NCBI GenBank assembly: GCA_002397275.1 | Contig: DHAA01000051.1 | Span: 1-25,482, forward strand | Reading direction: 5' to 3' | Source: Thermacetogenium sp. UBA4966 | GTDB taxonomy: Bacteria; Bacillota; DSM-12270; Thermacetogeniales; Thermacetogeniaceae | DNA length: 25,482 nt | Shown: positions 1 to 6,193 of the stretch, piece by piece | How the letters are laid out: every line of letters starts with the position of its first letter | Position numbering within the stretch: position 1 is the first letter of the stretch | The notes under the pieces: generated by a model | Seen by the model: only the letters and a program-made list of their open reading frames with translations | Told to the model about the DNA's origin: nothing | The model's database searches: none | Made by a program: the position numbers and the translations under genes

Positions 1-152
1 TTTCGGGCAAACCGCTTTTAACTTGCTAAACTCATTTTCCCTTCGATAGTCTTCTCTCAAACTCCCATCTCATTCCACACGTCTTCGGCGGTCCACAGCG
101 CCCGTTGATATCGACATGTCCCAAACGCTGCTCAAACACCGGATGCACCTTT
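1..152. other. Flank downstream of the original transporter stop codon; no gene seen
   Basis: I see no supportable gene here. The part nearest the stop at 153 (about 129-152) resembles the sequence just after the stop of the paralogous transporter at 6194: both read, on the minus strand, TGAAAAnGTGCATCC followed by TGTTT(T)GAGCA. A minus-strand frame stays open to the window edge over roughly the last 70 bases, but I recognise no family in it. Confidence 0.5.
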
Positions 153-185
153 TCACCCGGCTTTTTCCACCTTTATCATCCAGCC
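153..185 (-). pseudogene. Severed C-terminal codons of the downstream ABC transporter gene
   Basis: The minus strand reads GGC TGG then eight codons and TGA, giving GWMIKVEKAG-stop. The paralogous transporter ending at 6194 finishes GWKLKAEKAG-stop, and the homology continues past the stop. The gene ending at 1480 aligns with that paralogue up to its own GW and then diverges to SRRA-stop. Joining its GW to this fragment restores a normal ending in frame. I infer that these are the original last codons of the 1480-3225 gene, cut off by an insertion. The fragment is short, so the case rests on the exact junction and the shared 3' flank. Confidence 0.75.
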
Positions 186-225
186 ATTATGCAAAACTGT
201 AGTTAGAAATTATTAACTCGCTGCT

Positions 226-1200
226 CTACCCTTGCTCTTTGCGAAACTCCGCAATCTTGTCTTCGCTGAGATCGGTTGCAATGGTGATTTGTTCGTCCGA
301 TAATCCCATTGATATCATTTTCTTAGCAATATCCAATGCCTTCTGCTGCATCCCTTGCTCAATACCTTGCTCAATACCTTGCTCAATACCTTGCTCAATA
401 CCTTGCTCAATACCTTGCTGTATCCCCTGCTCAATCCCATGTTTGATCAAGTACTTTTCGCTGGATACGCGGTCCAAATACCATTTGCGCCTCTGCTGAT
501 AAGCCGCCCTGGCCAATTCATCCGCACTGGCATGGGCAAGTATCTCTTCCGCCATGGCAATCACCTCGTTTCGTTTTTTAATGGTTTCTATCAATTCACG
601 CTTCTCGGCGTTGGCCGCTTCCTTAATAAAGATCAGCCATTCTTCTAAAGTGGTCAGCCCCGCGGCATCCGCATAGTCTGTCAGTTTGTTCAGTTCCAGG
701 TAGTGTATCTCCAGATCGCCCACCAGCTGAAACCCTAGCCGGCGTTCCCGAATTTCAAAGATGCTGTGGTAGTGTTCATTCTCTTTGATCAGGTTGAAGT
801 CCAGTATGTTGATCACGATGCATGGATTGAGCTCAAAATAGGATTCTCCCTCCACGATCTGCTCGCCGTACATGGCAGACCAGTAGTAAAGGGAACGCTT
901 GCGGTAGTTGTCGGTGTTTCTGATCTGGATCTCTATATCTACCAGTTCGCCCCCGGAGGTCTTTACTTTGATGTCCATGATCGATAGTTTGGCATCCTCA
1001 AAGGGTTTATCCGTATAGGGGTTAAGATAGACGATATCTGTAATCCGTTCGTCTTCGTCCCGGTCCAGTATGGCGTTTAGCAGGGCTATCAAGACGATTT
1101 TACTCTCCCGCGAATTCCCGGCAAATATCTGTTTAAAGGCAAAATCGATTTTGGGGTCCATCAACTTAAACACGTTTTCGGGAATGTGGTCCACCTCCAT
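226..1200 (-). CDS. Rpn/PDDEXK-2 family nuclease (recombination-promoting nuclease, transposase-like)
   Basis: The 324-residue product has the Rpn-family N-terminal signature MDPKIDFAFKQIF (residues 14-26) and a PD-(D/E)XK-type active site, with Asp76 in SIMDIKVK and Glu90-Ile-Gln92 in VDIEIQ. RpnA-type proteins are Mg-dependent DNA endonucleases that promote RecA-independent recombination; that activity is family knowledge, not visible here. A run of GIEQ-type tetrapeptides lies near residues 256-287, followed by a short C-terminal region with SDEQI and SEDKIAEF. Repeats of this kind are common in the family. The ATG at 1200 lies only about 10 bases from a TATAAT box, so translation may be leaderless or may begin at Met14, where family similarity starts. 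The gene lies in a segment that appears inserted into the end of a transporter gene. Confidence 0.85.
   Translation of the reverse strand: MEVDHIPENVFKLMDPKIDFAFKQIFAGNSRESKIVLIALLNAILDRDEDERITDIVYLNPYTDKPFEDAKLSIMDIKVKTSGGELVDIEIQIRNTDNYRKRSLYYWSAMYGEQIVEGESYFELNPCIVINILDFNLIKENEHYHSIFEIRERRLGFQLVGDLEIHYLELNKLTDYADAAGLTTLEEWLIFIKEAANAEKRELIETIKKRNEVIAMAEEILAHASADELARAAYQQRRKWYLDRVSSEKYLIKHGIEQGIQQGIEQGIEQGIEQGIEQGIEQGMQQKALDIAKKMISMGLSDEQITIATDLSEDKIAEFRKEQG
349..444 (-). repeat. 12-bp tandem repeat coding for GIEQ tetrapeptides
   Basis: On the plus strand AATACCTTGCTC is repeated four times exactly (361-408), with a fifth copy ending in G (409-420). Degenerate units lie at 349-360, 421-432 and 433-444. 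On the coding strand each unit gives GIEQ, with variants GIQQ and GMQQ. Since 12 bases is a multiple of three, changes in copy number would lengthen or shorten the protein without a frameshift. Confidence 0.95.
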
Positions 1201-1210
1201 CTCTGGTTAT

Positions 1211-1216
1211 ATTATA
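1211..1216 (-). promoter_or_regulatory. Possible -10 box for the Rpn gene
   Basis: The minus strand has a perfect TATAAT about 10 bases before the ATG at 1200. No good -35 hexamer is visible at 16-18 bases upstream, so this is a weak prediction. Confidence 0.35.
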
Positions 1217-1479
1217 CCAAATTTCGGCGGCTTGCAGTGCATCAAACGATTTCTTTTCGCGCAGCATCTTAAGGCAACTCGTGGCTATTTATGCAGATTT
1301 AATACCGGTCAGCCCAGCGCTCCCTGCCCCAGCAGTTCGTAATCCCTGACATTGAAACACATCGAACAGCCAAACTGGTAACCACTTCACAACGAGACAG
1401 ATTTCATGCGGTTCCTGGCCCTCGGAACATATGGTGTCTTCCCATGAACGGAAAGTTTACGGCTCCGGCTCCAACGCCC

Positions 1480-3225
1480 TTAAGCTCTCCGGCTCCAGCC
1501 CCGGCTGTTCTCCCGGACGGTCACGAAGTCTTTATAAATTCCACCGCTACTCATTAGCTCGTCATGCGTTCCAACCTGAGCGATCCTGCCGTCCGCGACG
1601 ACCAGTATTTTATCGGCGTGACGGATGGTACCCAGACGGTGGGCGATGACCAGCAGGGTCTTGCCCCTGCACAGCTCGCTGATGGCCTGCTGGATATAGC
1701 TCTCGTTGTCCGCGTCCACGCTGGCGGTGGCTTCGTCGAGAATGACGATGGGCGCGTCCTTCAAAATGCAGCGCGCGATGGAAATTCTCTGCTTCTCGCC
1801 GCCGGAGAGCGTCTCGCCGCCCTCGCCAACCACGGTATCAAAGCCGTTGGGCAGCGCCATGATGAAATCGTAGCAGCGCGCCTTTTTCGCCGCCTCGATC
1901 ACCTCGGCCTCGCCGGCGTCCGGGCGGCCCATACTGATGTTGTTATAGATGGTATCCTGGAACAGGTACACCCGTTGGAACACCATGCTGATATGATCCA
2001 TCAGGTCGCTTAGTTTCACCTCGCGCACATCCCTGCCGCGGATCAGCACCTGCCCGGATTTTACGTCCCAGAAGCGGGCCAGCAGGCTTGCGATCGTGGA
2101 TTTCCCTCCGCCGGAGGGCCCCACCAGCGCCACCATGCTGTTCCGTTTCAAACCAAAGGAGACATTGTGCAGCACCTCTTTGTCCCCATAGGCAAAGCTC
2201 ACATTCTTAAACTGCACTTCGGGAACACCGCTGCTTTTCGGAATGGTATCCGCACCGTTATCCGGCAGCTCGGGCTCGGAAAACACGGCCTCGATGCGGT
2301 CCATGCAGCTGTTCATGACCGTCAGCCGCGCGCTCTGGCTGTACAGGGCCTTAAGCGGGCCGAACAGGTCGAAGACAAAGAGCATGATGCCCACAAAAAA
2401 CGTCACATCCAGCAGGGCGCTGAAATTCAGATACACGGAAATGGCGATGACCGCCACAGCGCCGAAGCCGTAGAGGATATTCAGCTTGCGCTGCCAGGGC
2501 GAGTGGTTTTCCTCGAACGCTATGCTGACCCGGCAGCTCTCACGGAAGTTGTCGGCAAGCTCCCTCGACTTCTCGCCCAGCAGGTTATAGGTCTTGATAA
2601 TGCCGATGCCTTCGGTGAAGTCCAGGACAGATTCGGTCAGGTTCTCGCTCTGCTCCTGACGGGCTGTGGAATCCACAAGGCTCTCTTTTTTCATCCCCTT
2701 GGCCACCAGCAGGATGATCAGAACGACAATGATAGCCGCAAGGCCCAGCCATACGTTGAAAATCAGCAGAAACACCAGCAGGATGGCTTCCGCAAAGATG
2801 TAACTCATCATATCCGCCAGCACCATCATGCAGTTTTCCTCGATAAACACCATGTCGGTGGACAGAACCGAGCTGATCTTGCCGATATTGCCTTCCGTAA
2901 AGTAGCCCATCGGCATTTTACGCAGATGCGCGCCCAGTTCCATACGCTTATCGGCAAACATCATAAACCCCGCCGCGGACTGCAGCCGGTCCGCGATATG
3001 CTGGAAAGCTATTTGCAATAACACGCTGCCGGCCATGGCGATCCCGATCCACAGGCACATTTGCACAGTCGCCGCGCCGTTGTAAAACGCGGCTAGGGCA
3101 AAGAACGCAAGGACGATCGGTGCTTTTGACAAAAGAGATTTCAAAAACGAGAACACGAACGCCCATTGTATCCTGCCCTTATATTTCCCGGAAGCCGAAA
3201 GGATCCGTCTCATTAAAGCGATCAT
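1480..3225 (-). CDS. ABC half-transporter, YbtQ/IrtB-like (downstream pair, second gene), altered C-terminus
   Basis: The 581-residue protein has an N-terminal six-helix membrane domain (about 1-320) fused to an ATPase domain. The ATPase motifs are intact: Walker A GPSGGGKST (369-377), Q-loop Gln417, signature LSGGEKQR (473-480), Walker B IVILDE (493-498) and switch His529. Half-transporters of this architecture in siderophore loci (YbtPQ, IrtAB) import the metal-loaded siderophore despite an exporter fold; that role is inferred from the locus. The ATG shares one base with the stop of the preceding gene (TGATG), which points to translational coupling and a heterodimer. The last residues, SRRA after Gly-Trp, are not native-looking: the expected MIKVEKAG ending lies at 153-185 beyond an inserted segment. 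All catalytic motifs precede the change, so the protein is probably still functional. Confidence 0.9.
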   Translation of the reverse strand: MIALMRRILSASGKYKGRIQWAFVFSFLKSLLSKAPIVLAFFALAAFYNGAATVQMCLWIGIAMAGSVLLQIAFQHIADRLQSAAGFMMFADKRMELGAHLRKMPMGYFTEGNIGKISSVLSTDMVFIEENCMMVLADMMSYIFAEAILLVFLLIFNVWLGLAAIIVVLIILLVAKGMKKESLVDSTARQEQSENLTESVLDFTEGIGIIKTYNLLGEKSRELADNFRESCRVSIAFEENHSPWQRKLNILYGFGAVAVIAISVYLNFSALLDVTFFVGIMLFVFDLFGPLKALYSQSARLTVMNSCMDRIEAVFSEPELPDNGADTIPKSSGVPEVQFKNVSFAYGDKEVLHNVSFGLKRNSMVALVGPSGGGKSTIASLLARFWDVKSGQVLIRGRDVREVKLSDLMDHISMVFQRVYLFQDTIYNNISMGRPDAGEAEVIEAAKKARCYDFIMALPNGFDTVVGEGGETLSGGEKQRISIARCILKDAPIVILDEATASVDADNESYIQQAISELCRGKTLLVIAHRLGTIRHADKILVVADGRIAQVGTHDELMSSGGIYKDFVTVRENSRGWSRRA

Positions 3226-4973
3226 CAGTTTTCATCTCCTTTCACAGCGCTGACCTTCCATTTTGCGCTGCCCTCGGCGGCCCGCCAGAGCCTTTGATAT
3301 TCGGGGCAGTTTTCAAGCAATTCTGTATGAGTGCCGACCGCCGCGAGGTTCCCGGAACGTAGGACGCAGATCTGGTCCGCGTTCATGATGGAGTGCAACC
3401 GGTGCGCGATGACGATAACGGTTTTCCCTTTGATGACCTCGGCGATGGCCTCGTTCATCTTCTCCTCATTTTCCGGGTCCATAAACGCCGTCGCCTCGTC
3501 GAGCACAACGATGGGTGCGTTCTTCAAAATGGCGCGAGCCAGCGAGATGCGCTGCCGCTCGCCGCCGGAAAGCTGCTTGCCGGCGGCGCCGGCCAGGGTA
3601 TGGATGCCGTTTTCCAGCCGGGCCAGGAATTCCCCGCACTGCGCCTTTTGAGCCGCATCCATGACCTCGTCGTCCGTCGCCTCCAGCCGGCCGAGACGTA
3701 TGTTCTCCAGGATGCTGATATTGAACAGGAACTGCTCCTGCGCCACAAAGGAAATTTCGTTGTTCAGCGCCTCAATACTCATATCGCGGATATCCTGTCC
3801 GCCTATTTTTACCGCGCCGCCGCTCACATCGTAGAAATGGACGAGCAGCTTGGCCAGCGTCGATTTGCCGCTGCCGGATTCTCCCACCAGCGCGGCCAGG
3901 CTGCCTTCGGCGATCCGAAGCGATATGCCATGGAGCACTTCGGCCTCCTGGTAAGCAAAGCGGACGGCTTCGAATTCCACCGAATGGTCCTTTCCCGTAA
4001 ACGGTTTGTCGGATTGCTGCAGCGGCGGGGCGCTCATCATCTGCTCCAGGCTTTCGATCTTGTAGTTGATCTGCGGCAGGGTGCCCATGAAGCTCAGGGC
4101 TCTGAGCAGTGGCGCGCCTACTCCCAGGGACATACATAAAACCAGCGCCAGACCCGGCAGGGTTGAATACCCCTGAATGACAAGATAGGCGCCGATGGGG
4201 AGGAGAAACAGCGCCACGCAGGGCAGAATACTGTTGTAAAGCGCCATCCACGGCCAGCACGCCTTATACCACGCCAAGGTGAAATCCCGGTAGCTTTTCA
4301 CGTCGCCTTCAAAGCGGTGATAGGACTCGACGTCCCGGTTGAATACCTTGACAACCTCCATGCCGTTGATGTACTCGACAATAGTGTTGTTCATCTTCCG
4401 GGCCGCCGCGTAATAGTTGGTCATATCCTTCATGCCGATCCTGTACATGGCCATCATAGCGACAATCCCCAGCGGCAAAGAGCCGAGCGCCAGCAACGCC
4501 AGCTTCCAGTCCACAAGGAACATGCCGGCAAACACCAGCACCGGAATGGCGAGATTGGCGATCCCTTCCGGGAGCGCGTGGGCCAGCAGCAGTTCGATCG
4601 TCTCAATATCGTCGATGAACATCTTCTTGATCGCGCCGACGCCCTTTTCCTGAATGGCGCCCAAGGGCTGTTTCTCCAGCTTTCCCTGAAGGGAGATGCG
4701 CAGATTCTTCAGCGTGTTGTACGCGGAGCGGTGGGAGAGTGAAAGTCCCCGCACATAGAACACGGCGTACAGCAGCGCGCAGACCGCAATGGCGGCGATG
4801 CGCACGAGCACATACCCAGCCGTCATGGATTCGCGCATCAGCAGCGGCCGGATAATTTGATAGATGAATAAAAATGGCACGACGTACATCACGATGCCGA
4901 CAAGCATGGAAACAATGGCCGCATACGTTGTTTTGCGATACTCGCCGGTATATTCCAGCACCTTCTTAAACAA
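3225..4973 (-). CDS. ABC half-transporter, YbtP/IrtA-like (downstream pair, first gene)
   Basis: The 582-residue protein has a membrane domain (about 1-315) and an ATPase domain with Walker A GESGSGKST (364-372), Q-loop Gln412, signature LSGGERQR (468-475), Walker B IVVLDE (488-493) and switch His524. It resembles the upstream-pair gene at 7939-9693 more than its own partner, so the two pairs look like duplicates of one heterodimer. The start is TTG at 4973, chosen because GGGGGAGG lies about five bases upstream and no in-frame ATG is better placed. A TATAAA-like box (4991-4996) and an 18-bp palindrome (4996-5013) precede it. The likely role is inner-membrane uptake of the locus's metallophore complex; export of the apo-compound cannot be excluded. 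Confidence 0.9.
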   Translation of the reverse strand: MFKKVLEYTGEYRKTTYAAIVSMLVGIVMYVVPFLFIYQIIRPLLMRESMTAGYVLVRIAAIAVCALLYAVFYVRGLSLSHRSAYNTLKNLRISLQGKLEKQPLGAIQEKGVGAIKKMFIDDIETIELLLAHALPEGIANLAIPVLVFAGMFLVDWKLALLALGSLPLGIVAMMAMYRIGMKDMTNYYAAARKMNNTIVEYINGMEVVKVFNRDVESYHRFEGDVKSYRDFTLAWYKACWPWMALYNSILPCVALFLLPIGAYLVIQGYSTLPGLALVLCMSLGVGAPLLRALSFMGTLPQINYKIESLEQMMSAPPLQQSDKPFTGKDHSVEFEAVRFAYQEAEVLHGISLRIAEGSLAALVGESGSGKSTLAKLLVHFYDVSGGAVKIGGQDIRDMSIEALNNEISFVAQEQFLFNISILENIRLGRLEATDDEVMDAAQKAQCGEFLARLENGIHTLAGAAGKQLSGGERQRISLARAILKNAPIVVLDEATAFMDPENEEKMNEAIAEVIKGKTVIVIAHRLHSIMNADQICVLRSGNLAAVGTHTELLENCPEYQRLWRAAEGSAKWKVSAVKGDEN

Positions 4974-4995
4974 AATGACCTCCCCCTTTATTTAT

Positions 4996-5013
4996 AGTTA
5001 GTTTTATCTAACT
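4996..5013. promoter_or_regulatory. 18-bp palindromic operator before the downstream transporter pair
   Basis: The plus strand reads AGTTAGTTTTATCTAACT, an inverted repeat with AGTTAG and CTAACT arms. It adjoins a TATAAA-like -10 box (minus strand, 4991-4996). A closely related palindrome lies before the upstream transporter pair at 9710-9727, and a half-conserved one is near 11031-11048. A shared regulator is inferred; whether it is the local TetR protein or a metal sensor cannot be told from sequence. Confidence 0.6.
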
Positions 5014-5049
5014 TGCGGGCAAAATGCTGTCCCATCCACAGGAAGGACT

Positions 5050-5673
5050 TTATTCTTGCGCGCCGAACCCCAATACCCGCTGCCAATTGAACAGGCCGCA
5101 GACCAGCTTGCTATGGGCTTCGATCTGTTCCCAGGTATAGTTGTGGATAAACGGCTCGTATATCGTCGTCCAGAACGCGGAAAGCAGGATGTGCATTTCT
5201 TCCATGGGAATGCTCACGCGCGTTAGCCCGCGATTCTGCGCCTCCAGAAAAAAATCGTAGGTTTTCATGGTCATTTTTTCGACCCAGTCGTGCTGAAAAT
5301 TGGCATACACCGTTCCTTCCGAGCACTTAATCAGCAGAACGAAGCCGTCGCGATGCTCATAGAGGAAGCTGAACCACTGCATCATGTCTTCCTCGTCCAT
5401 ATCCCATGCTTTGATCAGCGCCTCGTCGGAGAGAGAAGTTGGAGACACAGCGCTTCTTTGCGCCACAAATTCACTGAGAGCGCTGACCGTATCCGCGACG
5501 ACGGCGCAAAACAGGTCTTCTTTCCCCTTGTACCTCCTATATAGGGCGCCGGTGGTGATCCCGGCGTTTTCGCAGATCGCTTTTAAGGATGCTCTTTCAA
5601 ATCCGCCCGCAAGGAACTCTTTTTTTGCGCTTTCCATGATCCGCGGATCAATCGAGTGATCGGGCTTTGCCAT
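5050..5673 (-). CDS. TetR-family transcriptional regulator
   Basis: The 207-residue protein has an N-terminal helix-turn-helix of TetR type (about residues 10-56), with the recognition region AGITTGALYRRYKGKEDLF at 37-55. The remaining helical part is a variable ligand-binding domain with no assignable ligand. TetR proteins are usually repressors released by a small molecule. Here the gene lies between two copies of a transporter pair, 76 bases upstream of the second, so it probably controls transport and perhaps biosynthesis. The ATG at 5673 follows AAGAGGTG. Its promoter is well defined and covered by two tandem palindromes starting right after the -10 box, a layout typical of autorepression. 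The identity of the effector (metallophore, intermediate or something else) is unknown. Confidence 0.88.
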   Translation of the reverse strand: MAKPDHSIDPRIMESAKKEFLAGGFERASLKAICENAGITTGALYRRYKGKEDLFCAVVADTVSALSEFVAQRSAVSPTSLSDEALIKAWDMDEEDMMQWFSFLYEHRDGFVLLIKCSEGTVYANFQHDWVEKMTMKTYDFFLEAQNRGLTRVSIPMEEMHILLSAFWTTIYEPFIHNYTWEQIEAHSKLVCGLFNWQRVLGFGAQE

Positions 5674-5704
5674 ACCGCCACACCTCTTAATGGGAAAACT
5701 TTAT

Positions 5705-5734
5705 GATAATCTAATTACCGATAATCTAATTATC
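5705..5734. promoter_or_regulatory. Tandem 15-bp palindromic operators at the TetR promoter
   Basis: The plus strand has GATAATCTAATTACC (5705-5719) followed without a gap by GATAATCTAATTATC (5720-5734). The second is a perfect inverted repeat, GATAAT-CTA-ATTATC; the first differs by one base. They lie immediately downstream of the -10 box, where a bound protein would block transcription. The GATAAT hexamers also recall Fur boxes, but the 3-base centre does not match the usual one-base spacing, so autorepression by the TetR protein is the simpler reading. Confidence 0.7.
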
Positions 5735-5763
5735 AGAATAGCAGGGCGTCTGGAATTTGTCAA
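5735..5763 (-). promoter_or_regulatory. Sigma-A type promoter of the TetR gene
   Basis: On the minus strand, a perfect -35 TTGACA (5758-5763) is separated by exactly 17 bases from a -10 TATTCT (5735-5740). It is the best promoter in the window and points at the TetR start at 5673. Confidence 0.8.
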
Positions 5764-5787
5764 GCACAAGATGCAAATATCTTTTCA

Positions 5788-6175
5788 TTAGTAAAGCGCA
5801 TGGCAACAGGCCTTTTTTGCAGCCTCTATCATTTCCTGCTCAGTGGCATCGGGATTACCAAAGCAGATATTGCTGCGGACATTTCTCCAGTCAGCCCCAG
5901 ATAGCAGCTCGCGAATATTAGTCCTCTGGAAGCGATTTTGATGATAAGCAAATGGGCGCAGTTCGAAGGGATAAATCCCCATTCGATTTTTAGGTGAATG
6001 CTTTTGCTATCGGAGCAAGACCTTTGCATTGCGGTGACCGAAGTTCCGCCATGTCCAAAGATTTGACTACCGGCAGGCCCCGCGCATATTCAACCGTGGC
6101 GTTTGTCAGATCGCGGCTTGCCGCCATGGTGACGGGAGCATTCTTTCTCCATCGATCTGCTTCCGACATGCTCAA
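5788..6175 (-). pseudogene. Remains of ABC half-transporter gene(s)
   Basis: Two fragments follow each other. Near 5990-6175 the minus strand encodes NATVEYARGLPVVKS, which aligns with the membrane-domain stretch NNTIVEYINGMEVVKVF of the 3225-4973 protein. Near 5788-5877 it encodes SNICFGNPDATEQ then EAAKKACCH, which aligns with the ATPase stretch after the Q-loop of the 6194-7939 protein (AAKKACCHEF). Walker A, the signature motif and Walker B are all missing, and stops separate the pieces. The first fragment looks like the YbtP-type partner and the second like the YbtQ-type, so this may be the fused residue of a third transporter pair. It begins just after the stop at 6194. Confidence 0.8.
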
Positions 6176-6193
6176 AACAGAGGATGCACGTTT

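Larger units (their letters stand above)
180..1500. mobile_element. Inserted segment carrying the Rpn gene, bounded by 6-bp direct repeats
   Basis: CCAGCC occurs at 180-185 and again at 1495-1500. On the minus strand both copies are the GGC TGG (Gly-Trp) codons of a transporter C-terminus. Removing 186-1500 rejoins the transporter frame so that it ends like its paralogue, which is how a target-site duplication would look. The insert is about 1.3 kb and contains one gene (226-1200) of a family once classed as a transposase. The two ends (186 onward and back from 1494) show no obvious terminal inverted repeats, so this is not a standard IS. Non-coding parts are 186-225 and 1201-1494; apart from a possible promoter I see nothing in them. 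Confidence 0.6.

Noticed and set aside
201..218. AGTTAGAAATTATTAACT, a palindrome resembling the 4996-5013 operator
   Set aside because: Only five-base arms match and it lies at the 3' side of the Rpn gene with no promoter nearby, so chance is likely in AT-rich sequence.
349..444. Short tandem repeats as a possible CRISPR array or regulatory array
   Set aside because: The units are 12 bases with no spacers and lie in frame inside a coding gene, giving GIEQ peptides.
186..1494. A classical IS element with terminal inverted repeats
   Set aside because: I compared the two ends (ATTATGCAAAAC and the complement AGCCGGAGAGC) and see no inverted repeat; only the flanking 6-bp direct repeat supports mobility.
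2167..3021. Long plus-strand open frame (284 codons) opposite a transporter gene
   Set aside because: It is a shadow of the well-supported minus-strand ABC gene, with no family motifs and a low-complexity His/Gln-rich translation. The same holds for other plus-strand frames at 3393-4139, 8017-8943, 16610-17275 and 23021-23788.
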